NCBI RefSeq assembly: GCF_014635245.1
Contig: NZ_BMCP01000001.1
Coordinates: forward strand, 434,001 to 498,000
Direction of reading: 5' to 3'
Origin: Agaricicola taiwanensis
GTDB taxonomy: Bacteria; Pseudomonadota; Alphaproteobacteria; Rhizobiales; Methylopilaceae
DNA: 64,000 nucleotides
The translations under genes and the position numbers were made by a program. Under the pieces are notes generated by a model, which did not search any database, was not told where the DNA came from, and saw nothing but the letters and a program-made list of their open reading frames with translations. Positions 35,013 to 44,542 of this stretch are shown in pieces (the stretch's first letter is position 1; each line of letters starts with the position of its first letter).

Positions 35013-36221
35013 GTGTCGTCTGCCCTGCTTCCTGTCTATGCCCGCGCGAATATCGCATTCGAGCGGGGAGAAGGTTCCTGGCTCATTGCGACCAACGGCG
35101 AGCGATATCTCGACTTCGGCGCGGGCATCGCCGTCAACGCCCTGGGGCACGCGCATCCCCACCTCGTGGAGGCGCTGAAGACACAGGCGGAGAAGCTCTG
35201 GCACACCTCCAACCTCTTCCAGATCCCGGACGGGCAGCGCCTGGCCGAGCGCCTTGTTGCGGCGACCTTCGCCGACACGGTCTTCTTCACCAATTCCGGT
35301 GCAGAGGCGCTTGAGGCCTCCATCAAGATGGCGCGGAAGTATCAGTCCGCCAAAGGTCATCCCGAGCGCTATCGCATCATCACCTTCCAGGGCGCTTTCC
35401 ATGGCCGCACTCTGGCGACGATCGCCGCCGGCGGCAGCCCCAAGTATCTGGAAGGCTTTGGCCCCACTGTGGAAGGCTTTGATCAGGTTCCCTTCGGTGA
35501 CATCGCTGCGGCGAAAGCGGCCGTGAGCCCTGAAACGGCGGCAATCCTGGCGGAACCCATTCAGGGCGAAGGCGGCATCAGGGTCATGTCCAATGAGGCG
35601 CTGCGCCAATTGCGCCAGCTTGCCGATGACAATGGCCTTCTTCTGATCTTCGACGAGGTGCAGACCGGCGTCGGCCGCACCGGCAAACTGTTCGCCTATG
35701 AACATGCCGGCATCGAGCCTGACATCATGGCCATCGCCAAGGGCATCGGCGGCGGGTTTCCCATGGGGGCCTGCCTTGCCACCACGGAAGCCGCATCGGG
35801 CATGACCGCGGGCGTGCATGGCACCACCTTCGGCGGCAATCCGCTGGCCATGGCCGTTGGCAATGCGGTGCTCGATGTGGTGCTCGCGCCGGGTTTCCTG
35901 GAGCACATCCGTTCCGTTGGGCTACGCCTGAAGCAGCAGCTTGCATCCATCGCCGATCGCCATCCCAGCGTGGTGGCGGAGCTGCGTGGCGAGGCGCTGA
36001 TGCTGGGCCTGCGATGCCTCATCCCGCCGGCGGATGTAGTCGCGGCCTTCCGTGATGAGAAGCTTTTGGCCATTCCGGCGGGCGACAATGTGGTGCGCCT
36101 GCTTCCCCCGCTCGTGATCACCGAGGAGGAGGCCGCTGAGGCCGCCCGGCGCATCGATGCCGCCCTCGGCAAGCTTGAGCAGACGCTCGCGGCGCAACCC
36201 GCCGCTGATGCGTCCGTCTGA
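35013..36221 (+). CDS. argD: Acetylornithine aminotransferase
   Basis: PLP enzyme of arginine synthesis (N-acetylglutamate semialdehyde to N-acetylornithine); it may also serve in lysine synthesis. The 402-residue protein shows [74 protein letters not shown], the PLP lysine in [15 protein letters not shown], and [13 protein letters not shown]. The GTG at 35013 is preferred (GGAG 8 bp upstream; N terminus [21 protein letters not shown]). It is followed by argF and hslO in one unit. Confidence 0.94.
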   Translation: MSSALLPVYARANIAFERGEGSWLIATNGERYLDFGAGIAVNALGHAHPHLVEALKTQAEKLWHTSNLFQIPDGQRLAERLVAATFADTVFFTNSGAEALEASIKMARKYQSAKGHPERYRIITFQGAFHGRTLATIAAGGSPKYLEGFGPTVEGFDQVPFGDIAAAKAAVSPETAAILAEPIQGEGGIRVMSNEALRQLRQLADDNGLLLIFDEVQTGVGRTGKLFAYEHAGIEPDIMAIAKGIGGGFPMGACLATTEAASGMTAGVHGTTFGGNPLAMAVGNAVLDVVLAPGFLEHIRSVGLRLKQQLASIADRHPSVVAELRGEALMLGLRCLIPPADVVAAFRDEKLLAIPAGDNVVRLLPPLVITEEEAAEAARRIDAALGKLEQTLAAQPAADASV

Positions 36222-36235
36222 CTTTGGAGCCTTTT

Positions 36236-37171
36236 ATGATGTCCAATTCCCTTCGGCATTTTCTCGATCTGTCGGACCATTCCACCGCAACCCTCAGGGC
36301 CATCCTCGACGCCGGCAAGGCGATGAAATCGCGCCGCCGCACCCCCGCCGCCAAGAGCGACCGGCCGCTGGAGGGCAAGGTCATCGCCATGATCTTCGAG
36401 CAGCCGTCGCTGCGCACCCGCATGTCGTTCGATGTCGGTATCCGCGATCTCGGCGGACAGCCGCTCATGGTGTCGGGCCAAGAGATCGAGCTCGGCGAGC
36501 GTGAGGCGCTGTGCGACACCGCCCGCGTGCTCTCGCGCTATGTGGATGCCATCATGGTGCGCATGCTGGATCACGATAAGCTGGTGGAGCTTGCAAGCCA
36601 CGCGACCGTGCCCGTCATCAACGGCCTGACAAAGCGCTCCCACCCGTGCCAGGTGCTGGCCGATGTCCTGACGTTCGAGGAACGTGTCGGCCCCATCAAG
36701 GGCCGCAAGGTAGCCTGGACCGGCGACAGCAACAATGTGCTGGCCTCCTGGATCCACGCCGCCGCGCGTCTCGATTTCCAGCTTGCTGTCGCCACGCCGC
36801 CCGAGCTTGCCCCCCGCGATGATCTCATCGCCTGGGCCAAGCGCGAAGGCGCGCAGCTCAACCTCGGCAATGATGCCCATGAGGCTGTCAGCGGCGCCGA
36901 CTGCGTGGTCACCGACAGCTGGGTTTCCATGGGTGACAGCGATGGCGAATACCGTCACAACCTCTTGCAGCCCTACCAGGTGAACAGTGACCTGATGGCG
37001 GCGGCGGCAAAGGACGCGATCTTCATGCATTGCCTTCCCGCCCATCGCGGCGAGGAAGTGACGGATGAGGTGATCGACAGCGCCCAGTCCGCGGTTTTCG
37101 ATGAGGCCGAGAACCGCCTCCATGCGCAGAAGGGCGTGCTGGCTTGGTGCTTCGACGCACTGCCGGCATGA
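36236..37171 (+). CDS. argF: Ornithine carbamoyltransferase
   Basis: Makes citrulline from ornithine and carbamoyl phosphate. The 311-residue protein has the carbamoyl-phosphate motif in [14 protein letters not shown], the ornithine loop in [10 protein letters not shown] and [11 protein letters not shown]. The N terminus ([15 protein letters not shown]) is typical. GGAG lies 7 bp before the first of two adjacent ATGs at 36236 and 36239. Its stop overlaps the hslO start (ATGA). Confidence 0.96.
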   Translation: MMSNSLRHFLDLSDHSTATLRAILDAGKAMKSRRRTPAAKSDRPLEGKVIAMIFEQPSLRTRMSFDVGIRDLGGQPLMVSGQEIELGEREALCDTARVLSRYVDAIMVRMLDHDKLVELASHATVPVINGLTKRSHPCQVLADVLTFEERVGPIKGRKVAWTGDSNNVLASWIHAAARLDFQLAVATPPELAPRDDLIAWAKREGAQLNLGNDAHEAVSGADCVVTDSWVSMGDSDGEYRHNLLQPYQVNSDLMAAAAKDAIFMHCLPAHRGEEVTDEVIDSAQSAVFDEAENRLHAQKGVLAWCFDALPA

Positions 37172-38163
37172 GCGATCTCGGTCCGGAATCCCTGATCGAC
37201 GGTCCCGACGACCGAATCCTTCCCTTCCAGGTCGAGGGGCTGGACGTGCGCGGCCGTGTGGTGCGGCTTGGCCCCAGCGTCGATGCCATGATCGCGCGTC
37301 ATGGCTATCCCCCCATCGTCTCCAAAGTGCTGGGAGAGGCGGTGGCGCTGACGGCCCTGCTCGGCTCCTCGTTGAAATTCGAAGGGCGGTTCCAGCTTCA
37401 GACCAAGAGCGACGGCCTCATCGACATGATCGTGGTCGATTTTGAGGCACCGGACCGCGTTCGCGGCTATGCCCGCTTCAATGAGGAGGGCGTCGCTGCG
37501 TTAAAGGATGCGCGGCTGCCCACGGGCGGCCTGCTGGGCCGCGGCCATCTTGCGCTGACCATCGATCCTGGCGGCGACATGGCACGTTACCAGGGCGTTG
37601 TGCCGCTCAGCGGCGAAAGCTTGGAGGATGCGGCGCATCAGTATTTCCAGCAGTCGGAGCAGATCCCAACCCGGGTGCGGCTCGCCGTGGCTGAGGCCTG
37701 GACGGGTGGCAGCATCCCAAGTTGGCGCGCCGGCGGCCTTCTGGTGCAGTTCCTGCCGGAAGCGGGCGCGCGGGTGCGGGTCAAGGATCTTGATCCCGGT
37801 GACGCGCCGGAAGGCGCCGCCGTGCCTGCGGAACCCGAGGAGGATGACGCCTGGACCGAGGCTCAGGCTCTCGTGGAAACCATCGAGGATCATGAGCTGA
37901 TCGACCCGATGGTGACCAGCGAGCGTCTCCTGTTCCGCTTGTTCCATGAACGGGGGGTACGTGTCTTCGACGGCTCCGGCGTTCAGGAGAAATGCCGCTG
38001 CTCCCGCGAGAAGGTGGAGACCATGCTGCGTCAGTTTCCTGAAGAGGACCGGCGCGACATGGTGGCCGACGATGGCTCCATCGTCGTCACCTGCGAATTC
38101 TGCTCCACGAGGTACCGTTTCGATCCCGATGATCTGAAGCCTCGCGGTGGCGAGGATCAGTAG
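37168..38163 (+). CDS. hslO: Redox-regulated chaperone Hsp33
   Basis: Cytosolic holdase activated by oxidative unfolding. The 331-residue protein ends with the zinc-centre cysteines [12 protein letters not shown] and [15 protein letters not shown], released on oxidation. The N-terminal domain has [19 protein letters not shown]-like sequence ([20 protein letters not shown]) and [25 protein letters not shown]. The start overlaps argF by 4 bp. The last 7 bp overlap the end of the convergent solute-binding-protein gene. Confidence 0.94.
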   Translation: MSDLGPESLIDGPDDRILPFQVEGLDVRGRVVRLGPSVDAMIARHGYPPIVSKVLGEAVALTALLGSSLKFEGRFQLQTKSDGLIDMIVVDFEAPDRVRGYARFNEEGVAALKDARLPTGGLLGRGHLALTIDPGGDMARYQGVVPLSGESLEDAAHQYFQQSEQIPTRVRLAVAEAWTGGSIPSWRAGGLLVQFLPEAGARVRVKDLDPGDAPEGAAVPAEPEEDDAWTEAQALVETIEDHELIDPMVTSERLLFRLFHERGVRVFDGSGVQEKCRCSREKVETMLRQFPEEDRRDMVADDGSIVVTCEFCSTRYRFDPDDLKPRGGEDQ

Positions 38164-39032
38164 ATCCCGATCGGGAAGTACTTCAGGTAGATATTGCCGA
38201 AGATGCCGTTGCCGTTGGTGACATCGAGCGCGTGGTCCAGCGCATCGCGCAGCCGCTCATCGCCACGGCGCACGGCGATGGCGAAGCCCTCGCCGAAGTA
38301 GCGGCTGTCGATATAGGGGCCGCCGCGGAAACCGCAGCAGGAGCCTTCCTCCGTAGCCAGCCAGGAGGCGAGCGAGGCTCCGTCACCGAAAAGATAGGAT
38401 GCTTCGCCTGATATCAGCCACTGATAACCATCGGCATGGCGGTCATAGGAACGGGTCCGGACCGCGGGAAAGAAGGTCTTGATATAGGCCTCATGGGCAC
38501 TGCCGGCCGCGACGCCGATGGTCTTGCCCGCCAGCGATAGTGGCGTGATCTCTTCGGCGGGCGCATCGGCGAGGGCCACGAAGCGGGCCGGAAGCTGAAG
38601 ATACCGTTTGGTGAAATCCAACGTCTTGCGGGTTTCTGCCGTTGGCCGAAGCCCCGCGATAATGGCGTCCGCGCGTCCGTCCGCGAGAGCCTTCGGCAGG
38701 TCTTCCCAGGCAAAGGTCTCGATGGTGCAGGAAAGCTGCAGAGCATCGCACAGGGCCCGGGCCAGATCTATGTTGAAGCCCGATGGCTGTCCGGTGGCAT
38801 CGACGGCCTGGAACGGCGGGAATCCGTCGGATGTCGCAAAGCGAAGGCTGGTGCGGCCGAGCAGGTCAGGGCTCTCCGAGCGCAGGGCCGGATCGCGATA
38901 GCTTGGAATGAAGACCTCGGTGGCCGCGGGCGCCGATGGGGCGGGTTGCTCCTGCGCCTCGGCGACGAGCGGCAGCGCAAGGACCGCAACAAGCACCATT
39001 GTTCTCGCGCGGAAAACCATCTGGCCGATCAC
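38157..39032 (-). CDS. Family 3 solute-binding protein (amino-acid ABC-type)
   Basis: A 291-residue exported protein with signal peptide (TMVLVAVLALPLVAEA). The SBP family 3 pattern is LRFATSDGFPPFQAVDATGQPSGFNIDLARALCDAL, followed by KTIGVAAGSAHEAYIKTFFP. No permease or ATPase genes are next to it, so its ligand and partner are unknown. It overlaps the SCO gene by 4 bp (ATGA), giving an unusual SCO/SBP coupled pair. An internal ATG 12 bp downstream (39020) is an alternative start. Confidence 0.85.
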   Translation of the reverse strand: MIGQMVFRARTMVLVAVLALPLVAEAQEQPAPSAPAATEVFIPSYRDPALRSESPDLLGRTSLRFATSDGFPPFQAVDATGQPSGFNIDLARALCDALQLSCTIETFAWEDLPKALADGRADAIIAGLRPTAETRKTLDFTKRYLQLPARFVALADAPAEEITPLSLAGKTIGVAAGSAHEAYIKTFFPAVRTRSYDRHADGYQWLISGEASYLFGDGASLASWLATEEGSCCGFRGGPYIDSRYFGEGFAIAVRRGDERLRDALDHALDVTNGNGIFGNIYLKYFPIGIY

Positions 39033-39622
39033 AACTGGCGCTGGATATCTGCGGCCACCTCTTCGGCGGGACGCTCCATGTTGAGGGGCGCCACAAAGTC
39101 CCCCTCGCTGTCCATCAAATAGACGACAGCCGTGTGGTCCATGGTGTAGTCGCCACCTTCGGTCGGCACCTTGCGGTAATAGCCGCGATAGGCCTTCACC
39201 ATGCCATCAATGGCCTCCGGCGAACCGGTCAGCGCCCGAATACGCGGGTTGAAGCTGGAGATATAGCGGGCAAGGATATCCGGCGTGTCACGTTCCGGAT
39301 CCACCGACACGAAGAGCACGGATATCTTTTCGGCGTCATCGCCAAGGGCGTTCAGGGCTTCCGACAGCTCGAACAGCTTGGTGGGGCAGATGTCCGGGCA
39401 GTGGGTGAACCCGAAGAAAACCACGAAGGGCTGGCCGCGCAAACTCTCGTCGGTGACGGTCGCGCCGGTCTGGTCTTGAAGGCTGAACGGCCCACCGACG
39501 CTGGAGCCGGCGGATGACTGGCCGGCCTGTGGCGCCAGCTGGGTTGCGGCATAGACCAGAACCAGAGCTCCGAGCACGAACAGAGCGGCGGCGATGATCA
39601 CATTGATGCGCTTGGTGGCCAT
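39029..39622 (-). CDS. SCO1/SenC-family copper chaperone
   Basis: A thioredoxin-fold membrane-anchored protein (197 residues) used to deliver copper to the CuA site of cytochrome c oxidase or to control thiols. The metal motif is GFTHCPDICPTKLFEL (CxxxC) and the distal ligand is His in MDHTAVVYLMD. One N-terminal helix (VIIAAALFVLGALVLVYAA) anchors it. The ATG at 39622 with GAAG upstream is preferred over a TTG at 39634. Confidence 0.92.
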   Translation of the reverse strand: MATKRINVIIAAALFVLGALVLVYAATQLAPQAGQSSAGSSVGGPFSLQDQTGATVTDESLRGQPFVVFFGFTHCPDICPTKLFELSEALNALGDDAEKISVLFVSVDPERDTPDILARYISSFNPRIRALTGSPEAIDGMVKAYRGYYRKVPTEGGDYTMDHTAVVYLMDSEGDFVAPLNMERPAEEVAADIQRQL

Positions 39623-39634
39623 AGAACTTCGCAA

Positions 39635-39832
39635 TCAGAAACAAGACATGATGCCTGCGACCAGCATCTCGAAGAAAACGGCCGCACCGCCTTGCGCCCA
39701 GAGCGCTGCGGCGGCGGCCACGAGGCATACACCCACTATGCTGGCGAGCCAAATCACCAGCCGGTCAACAGGCTTGTTCCGGGTGATGTTCTGTCCTGCC
39801 TCCACGTCGTCGTCCTGTTCCGATCCAGCCAA
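39635..39832 (-). CDS. Small hypothetical membrane protein upstream of the SCO gene
   Basis: A protein of about 65 residues with a polar N terminus (AGSEQDDDVEAGQNITRN) and a C-terminal hydrophobic part (LVIWLASIVGVCLVAAAAAL, then FFEMLVAGIMSCF). The start is unsure: TTG at 39832 or GTG at 39883 are in frame and neither has a good ribosome binding site. It lies 12 bp from the SCO gene and is probably in its operon. No family recognised. Confidence 0.5.
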   Translation of the reverse strand: MAGSEQDDDVEAGQNITRNKPVDRLVIWLASIVGVCLVAAAAALWAQGGAAVFFEMLVAGIMSCF

Positions 39833-39930
39833 AGCTATTTTACACGGGTGTGAGCGATGGAGGAAGCACGGGAGAGGAAGCACCGGACATCGTCTGAGAT
39901 GTCCCGTTTTTAACGCGCAGCAGGATCTGG

Positions 39931-40012
39931 AAAAAAGAAAGGCCGTTCACGAGGAACGGCCCAAGTCTAGGGAGGAAACGCCCAAAGAGGGCAGGAGTTT
40001 TATAGCTCGTGT
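39931..40012 (-). ncRNA. Candidate alpha-r8/MmgR-type small RNA
   Basis: The minus strand carries a small hairpin (GCCC-TCTTT-GGGC, 39980-39992) and the single-stranded motif TTTCCTCCCT (39969-39978). A terminator hairpin GGCCGTTC / GAACGGCC with a 5-nt loop (39941-39961) follows, then a T-rich tail (39931-39940). As I recall, this 10-mer between a hairpin and the terminator is the diagnostic core of the alphaproteobacterial MmgR (alpha-r8) sRNAs, which control polyhydroxybutyrate and nitrogen-related stores in Sinorhizobium. The 5' end is estimated from a length near 77-80 nt. Alternatively the hairpin is only the terminator of the reductase gene 137 bp upstream. Confidence 0.62.
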
Positions 40013-40097
40013 GGGTGCGGCGCACCACGTATCATTTCGCAACCGCGATATGCACTGTCTGCATGGCTTCAATTTACTTGTAATACTTTCGTCGCGC

Positions 40098-40673
40098 TCA
40101 CTTCCGCTCAGCGCGCAGCGGCTGAAGGGCCTCCGTCCAGCGCGCGAGCTCCTTGAGCATCTCCGTGGCGCCTGCGATCTGTAGATCGTTGGCGGCAAAC
40201 CCGGCTTCGCTGTCGATCTGGCCGTGAACCATCGGCGCCATGACCCCCTCTGGAATCGCGACCATCTTCAAGGAGGTCAGGAACTGCTTTGTCACCTGAG
40301 CCGAGCGCAGCCCACCCGATGCGCCGCCATAGCTGACGATCCCGGCCGGCGCGTAATTCCATTCCCGCGACAGGAAGGTCAAGGCGTTCACGAGCGAGGA
40401 GGGCGGTGCGAAATTATACTCCGGCACCACGAAGACGAAGGCGTCGGCACGGCGGACGCTGGCGCTCCATGCCTTGGTGTGCTCGTGCTTGTAGTCCTGC
40501 TTCGCAGGATGCACGGGCTCGTCGTAAACGGGAAGGTTGAAGCTGGCGAGGTCGACCAGCTCGGTTTCGAACAGTCCCTGCTGCGTGGCGAAATCGTTGA
40601 ACCACTTCGCCACATGAGGGCCGACGCGGCCTGGACGGGTGCTGGCGATGATGGTTTGAAGCTTGAAGGCCAA
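40098..40673 (-). CDS. NADPH-dependent FMN reductase family protein
   Basis: A 191-residue flavodoxin-like reductase. The FMN phosphate loop is TIIASTRPGRVGPHVAKWF, and FVFVVPEYNFAPPSSLVNALTFLSREW is the family's second flavin motif, with GGASGGLRSAQVTKQ as third. It probably reduces quinones, chromate or azo/flavin substrates. It diverges from an HxlR-type regulator (87-bp gap), a layout typical of a regulator controlling its neighbour. Confidence 0.9.
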   Translation of the reverse strand: MAFKLQTIIASTRPGRVGPHVAKWFNDFATQQGLFETELVDLASFNLPVYDEPVHPAKQDYKHEHTKAWSASVRRADAFVFVVPEYNFAPPSSLVNALTFLSREWNYAPAGIVSYGGASGGLRSAQVTKQFLTSLKMVAIPEGVMAPMVHGQIDSEAGFAANDLQIAGATEMLKELARWTEALQPLRAERK

Positions 40674-40760
40674 TGCAATCTCCTTTGGGCAAGACTGGTG
40701 CCGTTTTGTAACCAGGGCTATTTATGTGACTATGGGGAGTAGCGGCAAGGAGGCACATAG

Positions 40761-41159
40761 ATGGAACCGGGAAACATGCATGTAACCGAGACCTGCCGGC
40801 CGGTGACCGAGATCTTGGCCCGGATCGGCGATAAATGGAGCATCCTGGTGGTGAAATGCCTCGCCGACGGACCGATGCGCTTCAATGAACTCCGTCGCGG
40901 TATCGGCGGGATATCACAGCGCATGCTGACGCTGACCTTGAGGGGACTGGAACGCGACGGGCTGGTCTCGCGGACAGTGACGCCGACCGTGCCGCCTCGC
41001 GTCGACTATGAGTTGACCGAACTCGGACACTCTCTGCAAGCCGCTGTGCGCGCCCTGGGCGATTGGGCAATCGCCAACCGTGCGGCCGTGGAGGCTGCTC
41101 GATCGCGTTATGATCTTGCTTTGGCATCGGCCTCCCCGCCGTTGCGCCGCACCGGCTGA
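40761..41159 (+). CDS. HxlR-family winged helix-turn-helix regulator
   Basis: A 132-residue MarR-like regulator. Family signature: [60 protein letters not shown], with the Cys at residue 12 (near the N terminus, a position often redox-sensitive in this family). It ends [18 protein letters not shown]. It probably controls the divergent FMN reductase, perhaps in response to electrophiles or oxidants. An ATG at 40776 is an alternative start. Confidence 0.87.
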   Translation: MEPGNMHVTETCRPVTEILARIGDKWSILVVKCLADGPMRFNELRRGIGGISQRMLTLTLRGLERDGLVSRTVTPTVPPRVDYELTELGHSLQAAVRALGDWAIANRAAVEAARSRYDLALASASPPLRRTG

Positions 41160-41216
41160 GGCGGAACCGCCTTTCATGACGGGCCGTTTCCTATCTGCCA
41201 GATGGAGACAGGATCG

Positions 41217-41456
41217 ATGACCAAGATCACTTACGAGATCGTGCAGCACAACGACGGCTGGGCTTACAAGGTGGGGGATGTCTTTTCCGAGACCTTCTCC
41301 GACCGTGAAACGGCACAGGAGGCAGCTGCAGTCGCGGCCCGGGAACAGAGGTTGCCTGATGATACCCATGACATCGAATATCAGGACGCCCAGGGGCGAT
41401 GGCACACCGAAAGTTCAAGGGGTGATGACCGCCCTGAAACCGATGTCGCGGGCTGA
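41217..41456 (+). CDS. DUF2188-like small protein
   Basis: A 79-residue soluble protein resembling DUF2188: short alternating beta strands (TKITYEIVQHNDGWAYKVGDVFSETF) and a helical SDRETAQEAAAVAAREQR segment, then a charged tail. The function of the family is unknown. The ATG at 41217 follows GAGACAGG; an in-frame ATG 15 bp earlier is less likely. It is convergent with the hypothetical gene on its right, 3 bp away. Confidence 0.65.
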   Translation: MTKITYEIVQHNDGWAYKVGDVFSETFSDRETAQEAAAVAAREQRLPDDTHDIEYQDAQGRWHTESSRGDDRPETDVAG

Positions 41457-41459
41457 CGC

Positions 41460-42269
41460 CTAGCGGGCCTTGATGGTCAGGCGCAGCCGGCCGTATCCGG
41501 ACGGTTCTTCATTCTGATCCAGCGGCATCCGATAGCCGAGATCGACATCGACGCTTGCCTGGTAGCTCTTGCTTGCCAGATCAAGCGCGGCGTGGCTCGT
41601 CAGCTTCGGCTCGATGGCGACGCTGCTCGAGAGCGTCGCCAGATCCTCCACGGCAATTCGCGGCGTGATCTCCGCCCCGATCCGCCAGTTGTCGCTGGGA
41701 TGGACGACCCGGCGAACACCCGCATAGCCGTTCAGGCTCTCCGACTGTCCCAATTCGCGATAGGCGCCGGCAGCCGCACCTCCCCAGAACAGACCCGTCT
41801 GCTGCGCCGGAGCTCCGCGGGCGGTCTCCATTCGCCAATAGAAATGCGCAGGCGTGGAGGCATCGCCGGGCTGAACCATTTCGGTCGACAGCGTAACCGG
41901 TGTGCTTGCCGATCGAAGCCGCACCCCGACGCCCCGGTCCTGCGGAGGCCGCGGAAGGGAGGGCCATGACTGCTGGGCGGAGGTCAGCCCCCAAGCTGTC
42001 AGCTCGGGTGTGACCTGTCGCTTGGCGAGCGAGGGGCGTGCGGCCCGAGGCGTCTGAGCGACAGGAAAGGCGACAGGCTTGTCCAGGGTAAGGGCGACGG
42101 TTTCGCCAAGTCCGTCGCACAGCAAGCGTACGTCCGCCGGCAGGTCCTGGTCAAAGCAGGACATTTCAACCGCATCGGAAACGATGACATCTTCGACCGA
42201 TTGCGCGCGCACGCTGGTTGCGATCAAAGCACTCGCCACGGCCAGTATTTGAAATGAAATGGATGACAT
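41460..42269 (-). CDS. Hypothetical exported protein
   Basis: A 269-residue protein with a good signal peptide (SSISFQILAVASALIATSVRA, cleaved before QS). One disulfide may form from CFDQDLPADVRLLC. The C-terminal half has alternating polar/hydrophobic strands (WRIGAEITPRIAVEDLATL, SYQASVDVDLGYRMPLD, YGRLRLTIKAR), which suggests a small outer-membrane or periplasmic beta structure. No family recognised. The ATG at 42269 gives the signal peptide directly; an upstream in-frame ATG adds 12 residues. Confidence 0.55.
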   Translation of the reverse strand: MSSISFQILAVASALIATSVRAQSVEDVIVSDAVEMSCFDQDLPADVRLLCDGLGETVALTLDKPVAFPVAQTPRAARPSLAKRQVTPELTAWGLTSAQQSWPSLPRPPQDRGVGVRLRSASTPVTLSTEMVQPGDASTPAHFYWRMETARGAPAQQTGLFWGGAAAGAYRELGQSESLNGYAGVRRVVHPSDNWRIGAEITPRIAVEDLATLSSSVAIEPKLTSHAALDLASKSYQASVDVDLGYRMPLDQNEEPSGYGRLRLTIKAR

Positions 42270-42894
42270 GGCGTCGTCCGCAGCTCGAGGTCCCCGGCGC
42301 TTCAACGCCGCCTACTATCACGCTGCGCCGCAACGGCGACGAACCACAAAAGGGTAACAAAGGCCTATCTCGCGATCAATGCCTGTCGTGATTAACCTTT
42401 CAGTTCAATAGGTTGAAGTAAAGGGTAAGGTCGCGCGCCCCGGAGTGCTGCATTGCACCAAAGTTCAGAACTGCGGCAGAAATGGCCACAAGCTGTTGGC
42501 CAGGTGGACCACGGCCGCCACGCAGAGATAGCCCGTCGCCATGATTAACACAGCTTCAACGGTGCGATCTGTCGGCGGTTCATGAAGTTCATATGACACA
42601 AGAGGCTTTCTGACGTCGCGACGTGGCCAAAATGCGGCGAGAGGCGGCAATTTCTGCTGGAAACTGAGGTTGTATCGAGGCTCCATTGCAACCGCTGCAG
42701 CGCAATAATATTTGTTTTTGTAGGAACTAACAAGTTCCATAATACAAAAGAGTCAGCGTTAACCTTTGCCGGGTTGACTGCGAGCATCTTCGTCACAAAA
42801 CCGAGAGCATTCGGGCTGGAGGAGACGCCCTGGCGTTTGACGCCTCGCCCCGTGGCTGGCTATGAGAACGGCTTGTCCGCGCCTTCAGGAGAAT
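42270..42894. other. 625-bp low-GC region upstream of lysK
   Basis: This stretch is clearly richer in A+T than its neighbours, mostly 42306-42780. It holds one doubtful minus-strand frame (42465-42740) and no strong terminator. The bases just before lysK carry a good AGGAG. No repeat, tRNA or mobile-element feature is seen. Confidence 0.5.
42465..42740 (-). CDS. Doubtful small membrane protein
   Basis: A 91-residue frame with a C-terminal hydrophobic segment (VLIMATGYLCVAAVVHLANSLWPFLPQF). An internal ATG at 42686 would give a 73-residue version. Neither start has a Shine-Dalgarno. The composition is more AT-rich than its neighbours. It may be a recent or horizontally acquired fragment, or noise. 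Confidence 0.3.
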   Translation of the reverse strand: MELVSSYKNKYYCAAAVAMEPRYNLSFQQKLPPLAAFWPRRDVRKPLVSYELHEPPTDRTVEAVLIMATGYLCVAAVVHLANSLWPFLPQF

Positions 42895-44541
42895 ATGATG
42901 TCCGTCCACGAACTGGCACAGCTCGCCCAGACCTCCGCTGCCTGGCCGTTCGAGGAAGCACGCAAACTGGTCGCGCGGGTCGAACGGCGCGGCGTCAACC
43001 AGCCGATCCTGTTCGAAACCGGCTACGGCCCTTCAGGCCTGCCCCACATCGGCACCTTCGGCGAAGTGGCTCGAACCACCATGGTGCGTCACGCTTTCCA
43101 TGTTCTGACAGAAGACCGGGTGCCGACGCGGCTCGTCTGTTTTTCCGACGATATGGATGGTCTTCGCAAGGTGCCGGACAATGTTCCGAACCGCGAGGCG
43201 ATGGCGGCCTATATCGGCCAGCCGCTGACCCGTGTGCCGGATCCCTTCGGTTCCGAACACGGCTCCTTCGGCGCCGCCAACAACGCGCGCCTGCGCGCGT
43301 TTCTCGACCGGTTCGGCTTTGATTATGAATTCATGAGCGCGACCGAGGCTTACGGCTCCGGCCGCTTCGACCAGACGCTGCTCGCCATGCTGCGCGCCTA
43401 TGATGCCGTCATGGATATCATCCTGCCGACGCTTGGCCCCGATCGCCGCGCCACCTACTCGCCATTTCTGCCGGTCTGCCCACGCACTGGAAAGGTGCTG
43501 CAGGTGCCGATGATCGCGCGCGATAAAGCGGCCGGCACCATCACCTATCTCGATCCGGAGACCGGAGAGAAGATTGAGACGCCGGTCACGGGCGGCCGCG
43601 TGAAGTGTCAGTGGAAGGCGGACTGGGCGCTCCGCTGGACTGCTCTTAGCGTCGATTATGAGATGGCCGGCAAGGATCTCATCGACAGCGTCATGCTCTC
43701 CTCCAAGATCTGCCGCGCCATCGGTGGCACGCCGCCTGAGGGCTTCAACTACGAGCTCTTCCTCGACGAGAAAGGCCAGAAGATCTCCAAGTCCAAGGGC
43801 AACGGCCTCACCATTGAGGATTGGCTTGCCTATGCAAGCCCAGAGAGCCTGTCGCTGTTCATGTATCTGAAGCCCCGTGAGGCCAAGCGGCTTCACTTCG
43901 ACGTCATCCCACGCAACGTCGACGAATATTTCCAGCACCTGGGCGGCTATGCACGGCAGGAATGGAAGCAGAAGCTCGGAAATCCGGTATGGCATATCCA
44001 CACCGGGCAGCCGCCGGTCATCGATATGCCGGTGACCTTTGGCTTGCTGCTCAATCTTGTCTCGGCCTCCAACGCGGAAAACCGCGATGTGCTCTGGGGC
44101 TTCATACGCCGTTACGCACCGGATGTGACGCCAGAAAGCCACCCCAAGCTGGACGAACTGGTGGGCTATGCGTTGCGTTATTTCGAGGATCACGTCCGGC
44201 CCTATAAGACGTTCCGCTCCCCGGATGAGGTGGAGCGGAGTGCCCTGGCAAGCCTCTCGGAAGCCCTCGCGGCCCTGCCCGAGAGCGCGACGCCGGAGGA
44301 GGTCCAGGCCGTGCTTTATGACGTCGGCCGTGCCGTGCCGCGTTATCAGGATTTCAAGGCGAAGGGCGCCACACCCGAACGTCCGGGTGTGTCCATTGAA
44401 TGGTTCAATGCGCTCTATCAGGTGCTTCTGGGGCAGGAAAAGGGACCGCGCCTCGGCTCCTTCGTGGCCCTGTACGGGATCGCCAACATGAGGGCCCTGA
44501 TCGAGCGTGCCCTGAACGGGGAGCTGGCCGCCGCTGCCTGA
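42895..44541 (+). CDS. lysK: Class I lysyl-tRNA synthetase
   Basis: Charges tRNA-Lys with lysine. The 548-residue enzyme is the Rossmann-fold class I type known from archaea and some alphaproteobacteria. The HIGH-like motif is [10 protein letters not shown] near residue 60 and the KMSKS motif is [42 protein letters not shown] is also family-typical. AGGAG lies 5 bp upstream of the first of two adjacent ATGs (42895, 42898). No second lysyl-tRNA synthetase gene is in the window. Confidence 0.95.
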   Translation: MMSVHELAQLAQTSAAWPFEEARKLVARVERRGVNQPILFETGYGPSGLPHIGTFGEVARTTMVRHAFHVLTEDRVPTRLVCFSDDMDGLRKVPDNVPNREAMAAYIGQPLTRVPDPFGSEHGSFGAANNARLRAFLDRFGFDYEFMSATEAYGSGRFDQTLLAMLRAYDAVMDIILPTLGPDRRATYSPFLPVCPRTGKVLQVPMIARDKAAGTITYLDPETGEKIETPVTGGRVKCQWKADWALRWTALSVDYEMAGKDLIDSVMLSSKICRAIGGTPPEGFNYELFLDEKGQKISKSKGNGLTIEDWLAYASPESLSLFMYLKPREAKRLHFDVIPRNVDEYFQHLGGYARQEWKQKLGNPVWHIHTGQPPVIDMPVTFGLLLNLVSASNAENRDVLWGFIRRYAPDVTPESHPKLDELVGYALRYFEDHVRPYKTFRSPDEVERSALASLSEALAALPESATPEEVQAVLYDVGRAVPRYQDFKAKGATPERPGVSIEWFNALYQVLLGQEKGPRLGSFVALYGIANMRALIERALNGELAAAA

Positions 44542-44542
44542 T

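Noticed and set aside
42465-42740. Treating the AT-rich region before lysK as a mobile element or genomic island
   Set aside because: No transposase, integrase, direct repeats or tRNA site is seen; it is only a low-GC intergenic stretch with one doubtful frame.
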